In this document: piece after piece, positions 1 to 5,787 of the stretch
How the letters are laid out: each line of letters opens with the position of its first letter
Numbering within the stretch: the first letter of the stretch is position 1
Assembly: GCA_900767375.1 (NCBI GenBank)
Contig: CAAFYX010000149.1
Span: 1 to 18,982 of the forward strand
From: Rikenellaceae bacterium
GTDB taxonomy: Bacteria > Bacteroidota > Bacteroidia > Bacteroidales > UBA932
Direction of reading: 5' to 3'
DNA length: 18,982 nt
Notes under the pieces: generated by a model
What the model was told of the DNA's origin: nothing
Seen by the model: the letters and a program-made list of their open reading frames with translations, nothing else
Databases searched by the model: none
Position numbers and translations under genes: made by a program

Positions 1-12
1 TCCGACTCTTTT

Positions 13-47
13 GACTCCAGAGGAGGCGAGCAGCCTCGCCGGGAGTC
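13..47 (+). other. GC-rich two-part stem-loop
   Basis: GACTCC (13-18) can pair with GGAGTC (42-47), and GGCGAG (25-30) with CTCGCC (35-40) around a CAGC loop, with an internal loop between the two stems. A second copy of the outer arm, CGACTC at 3-8, could compete for the same partner (43-48). No U-run follows, so an intrinsic terminator of an upstream gene is possible but not shown. The structure is read directly from the sequence and its function is unknown. Confidence 0.45.
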
Positions 48-66
48 GCATCCATCTACGAAGAAA

Positions 67-92
67 GCGACCAATAATCACTTATTAGTCGC
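67..92. repeat. Short perfect-arm hairpin, possibly related to the REP-like units
   Basis: GCGAC (67-71) and AATAA (73-77) pair with TTATT (82-86) and GTCGC (88-92), with one mismatch between the two stem blocks and a TCAC loop. The reverse strand contains TAAGTGATT, also present in the unit at 259-319, and begins GGCGAC like the unit at 2705-2763. A terminator for a gene to the left is an alternative, because a pyrimidine-rich tract follows. Confidence 0.45.
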
Positions 93-112
93 CTCCTTAT
101 TTTCCTCTCCTT

Positions 113-148
113 TCCGCTCTCCCTGCCTCTGACCATTCATCTCTTTTC
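113..148 (+). repeat. Left copy of a 36-bp inverted repeat framing ssb-CYTH-RAYT
   Basis: This stretch starts TCCGCTCTCC and continues through TTCATCTCT. The reverse complement of 2932-2967 matches it without gaps at 29 of 36 positions by eye. Both copies lie outside the palindromic units of their intergenic regions, so the 113-2967 interval is framed by inverted sequence on both sides. No coding content is seen in 1-466 other than the repeats and sites listed here. Confidence 0.55.
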
Positions 149-195
149 AAGACACCTTTTCGTCACTTTATCAGTAATGTTTCTGCAAAGTGCTC

Positions 196-251
196 GGAGA
201 TAGGCAATTGCTTAATACGCTGTAATATAGGCAAATAAGCAGATATCTACC
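196..251 (+). repeat. REP-like palindromic unit A (56 bp)
   Basis: The unit begins GGAGATAG and ends CTACC, so the reverse strand begins GGTAG. The outer arms are mutually complementary (AGATA..TGCTTA against TAAGCA.ATATCT) with a small bulge, so it can fold as a hairpin. It aligns without gaps to the reverse complement of the unit at 2773-2828: both are exactly 56 bp and 41 of 56 positions are identical. GTAG or GGAG at the foot of a hairpin is the known signature of bacterial REP elements mobilised by RAYT proteins. A RAYT gene lies at 1703-2608. Confidence 0.6.
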
Positions 252-258
252 TTCTGTT

Positions 259-319
259 TGGATGGCAGGCATTTGCTTTTTGGGCTGATACTGAGAGAGT
301 TAAGTGATTGCCTATCTGC
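259..319 (-). repeat. REP-like palindromic unit B
   Basis: Read on the minus strand this unit begins GCAGATAGGCAAT and continues to CTTAA, closely matching the first 20 bases of unit A (AGATAGGCAAT, then CTTAA). Its arms are also inverted copies of each other: CATTTGCTT on the plus strand against AAGTGATTG. It lies 7 bp from unit A in opposite orientation, the head-to-head pairing typical of bacterial interspersed mosaic elements. Confidence 0.5.
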
Positions 320-333
320 TGCAGATATTGTGG

Positions 334-348
334 CCAAAGGGCCTTTGG
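334..348. promoter_or_regulatory. Perfect 15-bp palindrome upstream of ssb
   Basis: CCAAAGG, a central G, then CCTTTGG form a perfect dyad about 85 bp before the likely ssb promoter. Size and symmetry would suit a dimeric regulator, but no cognate factor can be named. A chance palindrome is possible. Confidence 0.25.
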
Positions 349-370
349 GCGCATATTAATGCTGAAAGAT

Positions 371-391
371 TATCAAAAGATAAAAAAGTGA
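371..391 (+). repeat. Copy 1 of a 21-bp A-rich direct repeat
   Basis: The core TATCAAAAGATAAAAA is followed by A/T and GTGA. The same 21 bp occurs at 1588-1608 with a single difference. It contains the dyad TATC-AAAA-GATA. It sits before the ssb promoter here and before the transposase gene in its second copy. Its role is unknown. Confidence 0.45.
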
Positions 392-433
392 TAAAGATTT
401 CTGTATTTGAGCATTGTTGATTCGTTTTTATGT

Positions 434-441
434 TATATTTG
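434..441 (+). promoter_or_regulatory. Probable ssb promoter, -7 element
   Basis: TATATTTG is an exact match to the Bacteroidota -7 consensus TAnnTTTG. A TTG at 414-416 could be the -33 element, though its spacing (17 bp) is shorter than the usual 19 or so. The start of transcription would fall roughly 20 bases before the ATG at 467. Confidence 0.5.
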
Positions 442-466
442 TCATATAACCAATTCATTTTTTACT

Positions 467-1033
467 ATGTCTTTGAATAAAGTAATGCTGATCGGTAACG
501 TTGGTAGAGACCCCGAAGTACGTTACCTTGAAGGAAATGCCGGCGCAGCAAACGCCACAAAAGTCGCATCATTCACCCTCGCTACCACGGAGAGATACAG
601 GGACCGCAGCGGAGAGCTTCGCGAGAACACTGAATGGCACAACATCGTCGCATGGAGAAATTCAGCCGATCTCGCGGAGAAATTCATCCGCAGAGGTTCC
701 CAGGTCTATATCGAAGGCAGGCTCAGGACCAGGTCCTGGACAGACCCGCAGGGAGTGAAGAAATACACGACCGAAATCATCGTGGACAATATCCAGCTTC
801 TCGGAAAGAGGACGGACAATCCTGCAGAGCAGGCTCAAGGTGGATTCCAGCAGCCACAGGCTCAAGGCTACACAGCACAGGCTCCGGCAGCATCCCCTGC
901 ACCTGCACAGAACGCCGCCCCTGCCTACAGGCAGCCGGCTTCTTCAGTACCGGCGGGATTCCAGCCACGCACTGAAACTGCGGCCACACCTTTGGATATT
1001 ATGGGTGACGGAAGCGACGACCTTCCATTCTAG
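467..1033 (+). CDS. ssb: Single-stranded DNA-binding protein
   Basis: Binds single-stranded DNA during replication, recombination and repair; acts as a tetramer in the cytoplasm. The 188-residue protein opens with MSLNKVMLIGNVGRDPEV, the standard beginning of an SSB OB fold. The fold runs to about residue 115 (FIRRGSQVYIEGRLRTR, then the DNIQLLG strand). A Gln/Ala/Pro-rich disordered linker follows, and the protein ends in the acidic tip DDLPF used to recruit partner proteins. An in-frame TTG at 407 would add 20 residues that do not belong to the family and lies upstream of the TAnnTTTG element, so the ATG at 467 was chosen. The CYTH gene follows after 4 bases, suggesting cotranscription. RecJ, a functional partner of SSB in other bacteria, is encoded at the far end of the window. 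Confidence 0.96.
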   Translation: MSLNKVMLIGNVGRDPEVRYLEGNAGAANATKVASFTLATTERYRDRSGELRENTEWHNIVAWRNSADLAEKFIRRGSQVYIEGRLRTRSWTDPQGVKKYTTEIIVDNIQLLGKRTDNPAEQAQGGFQQPQAQGYTAQAPAASPAPAQNAAPAYRQPASSVPAGFQPRTETAATPLDIMGDGSDDLPF

Positions 1034-1037
1034 AGCC

Positions 1038-1514
1038 ATGCCTCAGGAAATCGAAAGGAAATTCCTTGTCAAGGGCGAATTCAAGTCCCTGGCGGTCAAG
1101 GCGGTAAGGATCAAGCAGGGCTACATAGCCCCCGGCTCCGGCCGCACGGTACGCGTGCGCTCATGGGATGACAAGGGCTACCTGACCATCAAGGGTCCTG
1201 CCAGCTCCGACGGACTCGGACGCTTCGAGTGGGAGAAGGAAATCAGCCTCCAGGATGTCGAGGATCTGATGACTGTCTGCGACGGTGGGCTCATCGACAA
1301 AACACGATATCTTGTACCCTCCGAGGATGGCGTCCACACTTGGGAAGTGGATGAATTCTATGGAGATAACGAGGGACTGGTGATGGCGGAGATCGAGCTT
1401 CGCAGCGCTGGCGACACTTTCCCGAAACCAGACTGGATCGGCCAGGAGGTGACCGGCGACGGACGCTACTATAATTCCCATCTTTTGAAATATCCGTTCA
1501 AGGACTGGAAATGA
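1038..1514 (+). CDS. CYTH-domain protein (triphosphate tunnel metalloenzyme family)
   Basis: A 158-residue protein starting MPQEIERKFLV, which contains the ExExK signature (EIERK, residues 4-8) of CYTH proteins. Further typical elements are the basic strand RTVRVRSWDDKGYLTIKG and the acidic strand MAEIELRS. The fold is a beta tunnel that binds triphosphate compounds with divalent metal; bacterial relatives include inorganic triphosphatases and class IV adenylate cyclases. The single-domain length fits the small bacterial triphosphatase-like group, but the substrate cannot be read from the sequence. The ATG at 1038 is 4 bases after the ssb stop, and the next structure is an intrinsic terminator, so ssb and this gene probably form a two-gene operon. 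A longer open frame extends upstream through ssb but lacks family sequence. Confidence 0.9.
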   Translation: MPQEIERKFLVKGEFKSLAVKAVRIKQGYIAPGSGRTVRVRSWDDKGYLTIKGPASSDGLGRFEWEKEISLQDVEDLMTVCDGGLIDKTRYLVPSEDGVHTWEVDEFYGDNEGLVMAEIELRSAGDTFPKPDWIGQEVTGDGRYYNSHLLKYPFKDWK

Positions 1515-1600
1515 CCAAGGATGACTATGACAAGAGGCTGACCGAGAATATCGGCCAGCCTTTTTCTTATCGATTCATAAAAGAGCATATCAAAAGATAA
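1511..1600 (+). CDS. Possible 29-residue small protein overlapping the CYTH stop
   Basis: An ATG overlaps the CYTH stop codon by the classic ATGA arrangement and opens a 29-codon frame beginning MTKDDYDKRL and ending EHIKR. The terminator hairpin at 1535-1567 lies entirely inside it, so a transcript ending there would lack the stop codon. The product is charged, has no membrane segment and matches no family known to me. It could be a translationally coupled microprotein, the remnant of a longer gene, or chance. Low confidence. Confidence 0.2.
   Translation: MTKDDYDKRLTENIGQPFSYRFIKEHIKR
1535..1567 (+). terminator. Intrinsic terminator of the ssb-CYTH operon
   Basis: AGGCTG (1535-1540) pairs with CAGCCT (1556-1561) and CCGA (1542-1545) with TCGG (1551-1554), with one A/C mismatch and a GAATA loop. 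TTTTTCTT follows directly. Confidence 0.75.
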
Positions 1601-1608
1601 AAATGTGA
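1588..1608 (+). repeat. Copy 2 of the 21-bp A-rich direct repeat
   Basis: Matches 371-391 at 20 of 21 positions and carries the same TATC-AAAA-GATA dyad. It lies between the ssb-CYTH terminator and the transposase gene. The rest of 1601-1702 holds a small T-tailed hairpin (GCC-TTCA-GGC near 1650) and no convincing TAnnTTTG element. Confidence 0.45.
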
Positions 1609-1702
1609 CGAAACCGGTCCCGATGTGGTGAGATGGAAGGTAATACGTTCATGCCTTCAGGCTTCTTTTTTATTTTGCATGCAAACTTAAAACGGAATTG
1701 AT

Positions 1703-2608
1703 ATGCGAAAGAGAAAGTATGCGGATGGTGTTCCGCAGCACACGTATGTAAAGGGCATAAACGGTTTTTTTATCTTCTATGATGTGATGGACAACATATT
1801 TTTCATTACATTATATTTCTGCCTTTCAAAGAAACACGGAATAAGGACCACCGCATTCTGTATAATGCCCAATCATATACACGCGCAGCAGTGGGCCAGA
1901 GCCATAGCATCATTCATATCGTTCAACCGGGAACTTCTGTCATTCTTTGCACGAGGGTATAACAGATGGCACTATCGTGCTGGGACACTGTTCGACCTCT
2001 TCGGGAGTGTACCGAAACTGGTCGGGAAGACTATCAGGAACAATATCTCGTATATTAACAACAATGGAACTGTCGGAGGCTTGTCTGTGGATGTTCTGGG
2101 CTACAAGTGGAATTTGCTTTCATGCTACAAAACTGAAACAAGGAAAGATGATGAATCATCATTTTCCAGGGCATATAAAAAAGCTCGGAAGGCAGTGGAC
2201 TTCTACAATCGTCACTGTATGCCACTGACTTATGAAGTTCAGGAGCGATTGTATGCAAACCTTTCCCCGAATGAGAAGAATGGGCTTATCGAATATATAT
2301 TGCTAAAGTACAAAGTGGTGGATTTCGAAGAAATGATCCGCTATTACGGTAGTTTCGACGAGGCGGTTCTTGCAATGAATGCCAATTGCGGTTCCGAGCC
2401 GGAAATCCAGGAGGACTATGAAGACTATTCTATATATCGCGAAATGATACGGATAGTTAAATCTAAAGGTATTGAAACCACGCATCTCAATTTCGAGACA
2501 ATGGATTCCGGGATATTGGCTGAGCTTGCTGCTGAACTCTCCAAAATCCCTGGAGTAAAGCCAAAACAGATCCGCAAGTTCCTTCATCTCAAAAAAACTG
2601 ACAAATAG
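1703..2608 (+). CDS. REP-associated tyrosine transposase (RAYT, Y1/IS200-like)
   Basis: A 301-residue protein of the Y1 HUH-transposase superfamily. The metal-binding motif is in CIMPNHIHA (His58 and His60), matching the MPNHxH signature. The catalytic Tyr is most likely Tyr117 in SYINNNGTVGGL, which aligns with the YIxxNPxxAGL motif of RAYTs. The C-terminal part (about 265-301) is a small helical segment resembling a helix-turn-helix, common in Bacteroidota members. RAYTs cut and join single-stranded DNA at REP hairpins bearing GTAG or GGAG tetranucleotides, and are usually single-copy, domesticated genes rather than free insertion sequences. Palindromic units of one family with these feet lie on both sides (196-319, 2639-2828). 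The gene is clearly more AT-rich than ssb or lpd, suggesting separate ancestry. It appears intact. A conventional IS200/IS605 element is less likely because no compact element ends are seen. Confidence 0.85.
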   Translation: MRKRKYADGVPQHTYVKGINGFFIFYDVMDNIFFITLYFCLSKKHGIRTTAFCIMPNHIHAQQWARAIASFISFNRELLSFFARGYNRWHYRAGTLFDLFGSVPKLVGKTIRNNISYINNNGTVGGLSVDVLGYKWNLLSCYKTETRKDDESSFSRAYKKARKAVDFYNRHCMPLTYEVQERLYANLSPNEKNGLIEYILLKYKVVDFEEMIRYYGSFDEAVLAMNANCGSEPEIQEDYEDYSIYREMIRIVKSKGIETTHLNFETMDSGILAELAAELSKIPGVKPKQIRKFLHLKKTDK

Positions 2609-2638
2609 TGCCCGCTCAACCTTTCTTTGGTTAGATGC

Positions 2639-2694
2639 CAGCCATAGATAATCGCGTAATCTTCTTGCTGTCAATAAAATAAGCATATGTCTCC
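2639..2694 (-). repeat. REP-like palindromic unit C
   Basis: On the minus strand this unit begins GGAGACATATGCTTATTTT, sharing the GGAGA foot and the GCTTATTTT block with unit E read in the same direction. The two arms are only partly complementary, so it is a more decayed or diverged copy. It begins 30 bp after the RAYT stop codon. Confidence 0.4.
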
Positions 2695-2704
2695 CAACCA
2701 AATC

Positions 2705-2763
2705 GGCAATAGTTAGTCGTTTAACTTTCTAATTATCAATCAAAAGAGCATTTGACTGTCGCC
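2705..2763 (-). repeat. REP-like palindromic unit D
   Basis: The ends GGC and GCC and the two 19-base arms pair imperfectly; several positions are G-U in RNA, so about 15 of 19 positions could pair in a transcript. It has the length, spacing and direction of units C and E but weaker sequence similarity. Listed because it fills the slot between them in an apparent array. Confidence 0.35.
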
Positions 2764-2772
2764 AATTTGGTC

Positions 2773-2828
2773 GGTAGTTATATGCTTAACTATCTATCTA
2801 CTAGCAAAATAAGCGATTGTCTATCTCC
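2773..2828 (-). repeat. REP-like palindromic unit E (56 bp)
   Basis: Read on the minus strand it begins GGAGATAGACAATCGCTTA and ends AACTACC; on the plus strand it begins GGTAG. It is the same length as unit A (56 bp) and 73% identical to it in inverted orientation. Both feet therefore carry the tetranucleotide types (GTAG, GGAG) known for REP elements. It is the clearest copy downstream of the RAYT gene. Confidence 0.6.
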
Positions 2829-2931
2829 AGACAAGACATTAAAACCGGATGAGGATAGAGATTATTTAAGCGGCATTGGCATGCATAATTCGAGGCAATA
2901 GGAAAACGAGAATGGGGGACTGAAGAAAACA

Positions 2932-2967
2932 GTAGAGAGATGAAAGGGTGGAGGCAAGGAGAGCGGA
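2932..2967 (-). repeat. Right copy of the 36-bp inverted repeat
   Basis: The minus strand starts TCCGCTCTCC and matches 113-148 at 29 of 36 gap-free positions. The distance to the nearest palindromic unit is about 100 bp, versus about 47 bp on the left side. A perfect 14-bp palindrome, GCAGTCCGGACTGC, follows at 2972-2985. Confidence 0.5.
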
Positions 2968-2989
2968 GGCGGCAGTCCGGACTGCGGAG

Positions 2990-3160
2990 CGCTTTCAGCG
3001 GAGCGGGCCGGAGCTGTCGCGGAGCGGAGCTAGGCAAGTGGCGAGGAAAGGAGTGGAGCTGAGGAATGGTAGTCGCAGAGCGGAACTGAAGCAGAGCGGC
3101 TGAGGAGTGGAACTAAGCAAGTGGCAAAGAACGGAGCGGAACTGAAGGAACCGTAAGAGC
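2990..3160 (+). repeat. Purine-rich degenerate repeat tract before lpd
   Basis: The plus strand is strongly G/A-rich and built from variants of GGAGCGGAACTGA. A longer unit is duplicated: 3021-3065 (GGAGCGGAGCTAGGCAAGTG...) resembles 3104-3149 (GGAGTGGAACTAAGCAAGTG...). Frequent stops on the plus strand argue against coding. No gene is seen in 2609-3261. Confidence 0.5.
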
Positions 3161-3235
3161 AGGCAGGCATGGGGGACATGGGCGGAATGATATGCTGAAT
3201 GGAAACAGTGAAGGGGGAAAGAGAAAAATATTTCG

Positions 3236-3243
3236 TAATTTTG
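3236..3243 (+). promoter_or_regulatory. Probable lpd promoter, -7 element
   Basis: TAATTTTG exactly matches TAnnTTTG. It lies 18 bp before the lpd ATG, implying a very short leader. No clear -33 TTTG is visible at the expected spacing in the purine-rich upstream sequence. Confidence 0.5.
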
Positions 3244-3261
3244 TGAAAACTGATAACCATC

Positions 3262-4671
3262 ATGGAAATGTACGACCTTGGAATCATCGGAGGAGGCCCG
3301 GGAGGGTATGTGGCTGCTGAAAGAGCCGCTGCCGAAGGCCTCAGCGTAATTCTTTTCGAAAAGAACTCTCTCGGAGGAGTCTGCCTCAACGAAGGCTGCA
3401 TCCCCACCAAGACACTTCTCTACAGCGCCAAGCTATATGACTATGCCCGCCACAGTGACAAATACGGCATCGCCACAGAAGGCGCGTCCCTGGACTATGC
3501 CAAGGTCCTCAAGCGCAAGGAAAAGACTATCCGCAAGCTCGTCGGAGGCGTGAAACTCGCAATGAAGAACGGCAATGTCGCCGTCGTCAGCGCCGCTGCG
3601 ACCATCAAGGGGACCAACCCTGACGGGACCCTCGCAATAACGGTCCCGTCAGAAGAGAACGGACAGCCCGCCGTTCAGGAGTACACTGTCAAGGACCTCC
3701 TCATCTGCACCGGCTCCGAAGCGTTCGTCCCGCCTATCAAGGGCTTGAAGGAAGCCGGTGACATCATCTGTACCAACCGCGAAATCCTCAACCTCCAGGA
3801 GCCTCCGAAAGAACTCATCATCATCGGTGGCGGCGTCATCGGAATGGAGTTCGCCTCCTTCTTCAACAGTGCCGGCACCTCCGTCACCGTCATCGAAATG
3901 CTCCCGAAGATCCTCGGCCCGATGGACGCCGAAATCAGCGCAATGCTTCTCAAACAGTATGAAAAGAAGGGCGTAACCTTCAAATTGAGCTGCAAAGTAA
4001 CTGAAATCCAAGGAAATACCGTCTGCTACGAAGACTCCGAAGGACAGCCGCAGACCGCCTCGGCCGACAAGATACTGGTCTCCGTCGGCCGCCGCGCCAG
4101 CCTCACCGGCTTCGGCCTTGAAACCCTTACCCCTGAGATGCTCCTCAATAAAGCCGGAAAACCGATCGGAATCAAGGTCAATTCCCAAATGCAGACTTCA
4201 GTCCCCCATGTCTATGCCGCAGGCGATGTCACCGGCTTCTCGATGCTCGCCCACACCGCCAGCCGCGAAGGCGAGGTCGCAGTCAACACCATCCTCGGCC
4301 ACAGCGATGCGATGTCATACTCCGCCATCCCAGGCGTGGTTTACACCAATCCTGAAGTGGCCGGCGTCGGCCTCACCGAGGACGAAGCGGCCGCCCGCGG
4401 GCTGGACTTCGCCGTCGCAAGGCTCCCGATGGCCTACTCAGGCCGCTTCGTCGCGGAGAACGAGCTCGGCGAAGGCCTCTGCAAGCTCATCATTGACCGC
4501 AAGGACAATACCGTCGCCGGTGCCCACCTCCTCGGCAATCCCTGCTCTGAAATCATCCAGAGCCTCTGCATCGCCATCGAGCACAAACTGACCGTAGATC
4601 AGCTGAAAAAGGTGGTTTTCCCTCATCCGACTGTAGGCGAAATAGTGAAGGAGACTCTCTTCAGCCTGTAG
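3262..4671 (+). CDS. lpdA: Dihydrolipoyl dehydrogenase (E3)
   Basis: A flavoprotein that reoxidises dihydrolipoamide in 2-oxoacid dehydrogenase complexes or the glycine cleavage system, passing electrons to NAD. The length of 469 residues is normal. The N-terminal FAD-binding motif is GGGPGG (10-15). The redox-active disulfide is Cys41/Cys46 in GGVCLNEGCIPTK. The NAD-binding motif is GGGVIGME (189-196), and the dimerisation domain ends with the catalytic His455 and Glu460 in PHPTVGE. All key residues are present. The ATG at 3262 fits the family start; an ATG two codons later is an equivalent alternative. No E1 or E2 gene is adjacent, so the partner complex cannot be assigned from context. Transcription probably starts at the TAnnTTTG element just upstream. 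Confidence 0.96.
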   Translation: MEMYDLGIIGGGPGGYVAAERAAAEGLSVILFEKNSLGGVCLNEGCIPTKTLLYSAKLYDYARHSDKYGIATEGASLDYAKVLKRKEKTIRKLVGGVKLAMKNGNVAVVSAAATIKGTNPDGTLAITVPSEENGQPAVQEYTVKDLLICTGSEAFVPPIKGLKEAGDIICTNREILNLQEPPKELIIIGGGVIGMEFASFFNSAGTSVTVIEMLPKILGPMDAEISAMLLKQYEKKGVTFKLSCKVTEIQGNTVCYEDSEGQPQTASADKILVSVGRRASLTGFGLETLTPEMLLNKAGKPIGIKVNSQMQTSVPHVYAAGDVTGFSMLAHTASREGEVAVNTILGHSDAMSYSAIPGVVYTNPEVAGVGLTEDEAAARGLDFAVARLPMAYSGRFVAENELGEGLCKLIIDRKDNTVAGAHLLGNPCSEIIQSLCIAIEHKLTVDQLKKVVFPHPTVGEIVKETLFSL

Positions 4672-4688
4672 CCTTCAGAATAAATGTT

Positions 4689-4732
4689 GCGGAAAAGTGC
4701 GGAAACAGTATTAACTTTCCGTGCTTTTCCGC
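4689..4732 (+). terminator. Long stem-loop between lpd and the sigma operon
   Basis: GCGGAAAAGTGCGGAAA (4689-4705) pairs along its whole 17-base length with 4716-4732, two of the pairs being G-U, around a 10-base loop. It lies 18 bp past the lpd stop. No U-run follows on either strand, so it may be a Rho-independent terminator of atypical form, an mRNA-end stabiliser or a leader structure of the sigma operon. The structure is certain and its role is inferred. Confidence 0.5.
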
Positions 4733-4757
4733 TACTAGTATGTAGAAACGGCTCAAA

Positions 4758-5258
4758 ATGACACAGCAGGAATTCGACAGATTATCAGAATCGATCAGAC
4801 TAAGGCTCCAGGCTCTTGCCGGACGCTTCATCGCGAAGACAGGAATTGCGGAAGACGCCGGTGACATAGCCCAGGATGCCTTGATAACCCTTTGGAAGCT
4901 GGACAGCCGGGGCTATCCCATCAGGGACGCCGAAGCCCTCGCCGTCAGGATCACGAAGAATCTTGCCGTCGCGCGTTATCGCCGCAGGAAAGTGGAAGTC
5001 CTTCCTCTTGACTCCATTGAGATCGAAGGCGGCGCTTCCGCCACCAGCCTGACTGACAGCAAGGACAATGATATCATCCGCACCGAACTCTACTCGTCAC
5101 TGACGCCCACTCAGCGCCGTTATCTCGAGCTCCGCAACGAGCTCGGCCTCTCCCTCGACGAGATCGCCGAACTGACCGGCAGCCCGAAATCAAGCATAAA
5201 GACCACCATCTCCACCGCCCGCAAGCAGATGCTGGAGCAAATCAACAAACAGATATGA
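4758..5258 (+). CDS. ECF-type RNA polymerase sigma factor
   Basis: A 166-residue sigma-70-family protein with only regions 2 and 4, the ECF layout. Region 2 includes AGDIAQDALITLWKLD (about 34-49), the core-polymerase and -10 recognition helix. Region 4 covers about 115-160, with LTPTQRRYLELRNELGLSLD leading into the helix-turn-helix (EIAELTGSPKSSIKTTIS) that reads the -35 region. The next gene overlaps its stop by ATGA, so translational coupling is expected. The downstream products (single-pass membrane protein, plug-like exported protein) imply control by a membrane-located signal. No FecR-like gene is present, so the system differs from the usual FecI/FecR/SusC arrangement. Target promoters are unknown; autoregulation is likely from family behaviour. 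Confidence 0.88.
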   Translation: MTQQEFDRLSESIRLRLQALAGRFIAKTGIAEDAGDIAQDALITLWKLDSRGYPIRDAEALAVRITKNLAVARYRRRKVEVLPLDSIEIEGGASATSLTDSKDNDIIRTELYSSLTPTQRRYLELRNELGLSLDEIAELTGSPKSSIKTTISTARKQMLEQINKQI

Positions 5259-5785
5259 TAGAAGACAAGGAATACAGACAGCAGTTGCTGGAGTCCTACC
5301 TTGACGCCGGTACCACCGTCGAGGAGGAAATATCCCTGGCACAGTACTATGCCACCCATACCCCGGACGCGGACGAAGCGGCCGCTGCCGCCCTCATCCT
5401 TGCCGGCCACCCGCAGGCCGCCATCCTGTCAGAGGAAGGGGAGATGTTCTTTGACCATACCGTCAGCCGCAGGCTCACCGCCCGCCGGGCATGGCTCGCC
5501 GCGGCATCCATCGCCGCTGCCATCGCACTTCTCTTCATCCTTTTCCCTGCAGCGGAAAATGCTGAACCGGAGTTCACCCCGATGGAGATAGCACAGAACA
5601 TCAATACAATAATGAACCTCGATACAGAGGATATAGAGTCAATCATAGCGGAGCCCAAAGGCGCCAAAGTCATCCTGATTGCGAAAATGAAGGACGGAAG
5701 CTCGAGCACGTTCGTCATGAGCCGCGACCAGGAGGACGGCTCCACCATGATAACTGCACAGAACAAATCAAACAAAAGGAAATAA
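5255..5785 (+). CDS. Single-pass membrane protein, candidate anti-sigma factor
   Basis: A 176-residue protein with no family that I can name from sequence. Residues 1-78 are acidic, Ala-rich and predicted cytoplasmic. Residues 80-100 (WLAAASIAAAIALLFILFPAA) form one transmembrane helix preceded by RRLTARR, which fits an N-in orientation. Residues 101-176 would be periplasmic and contain the short segment GAKVILIAKMKDGSS, ending in a charged tail. It starts inside the sigma gene's stop codon (ATGA), and size, topology and position are those of anti-sigma factors. There is no visible FecR domain or zinc-binding anti-sigma motif. The anti-sigma role is inferred from context only. Confidence 0.75.
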   Translation: MIEDKEYRQQLLESYLDAGTTVEEEISLAQYYATHTPDADEAAAAALILAGHPQAAILSEEGEMFFDHTVSRRLTARRAWLAAASIAAAIALLFILFPAAENAEPEFTPMEIAQNINTIMNLDTEDIESIIAEPKGAKVILIAKMKDGSSSTFVMSRDQEDGSTMITAQNKSNKRK

Positions 5786-5787
5786 TC

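Noticed and set aside
334..348. Restriction- or recombinase-type site at the CCAAAGG/CCTTTGG palindrome
   Set aside because: No recombinase gene or second copy was noticed in the window; listed only as a possible operator.
407..466. TTG-initiated N-terminal extension of SSB by 20 residues
   Set aside because: The added residues are not SSB-like and the best promoter element (434-441) lies inside them; the ATG at 467 gives the family start.
840..1037. Upstream extension of the CYTH frame through the ssb gene
   Set aside because: It lies in a second frame of the ssb linker and has no family sequence; MPQEIERKFLV at 1038 is the canonical start.
113..2967. Composite transposon carrying ssb and the CYTH gene as cargo
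   Set aside because: The flanking repeats are imperfect, extra units occur on both sides, only one transposase of a non-composite type is present, and ssb-CYTH look like native genes; a repeat family around a RAYT explains the data more simply.
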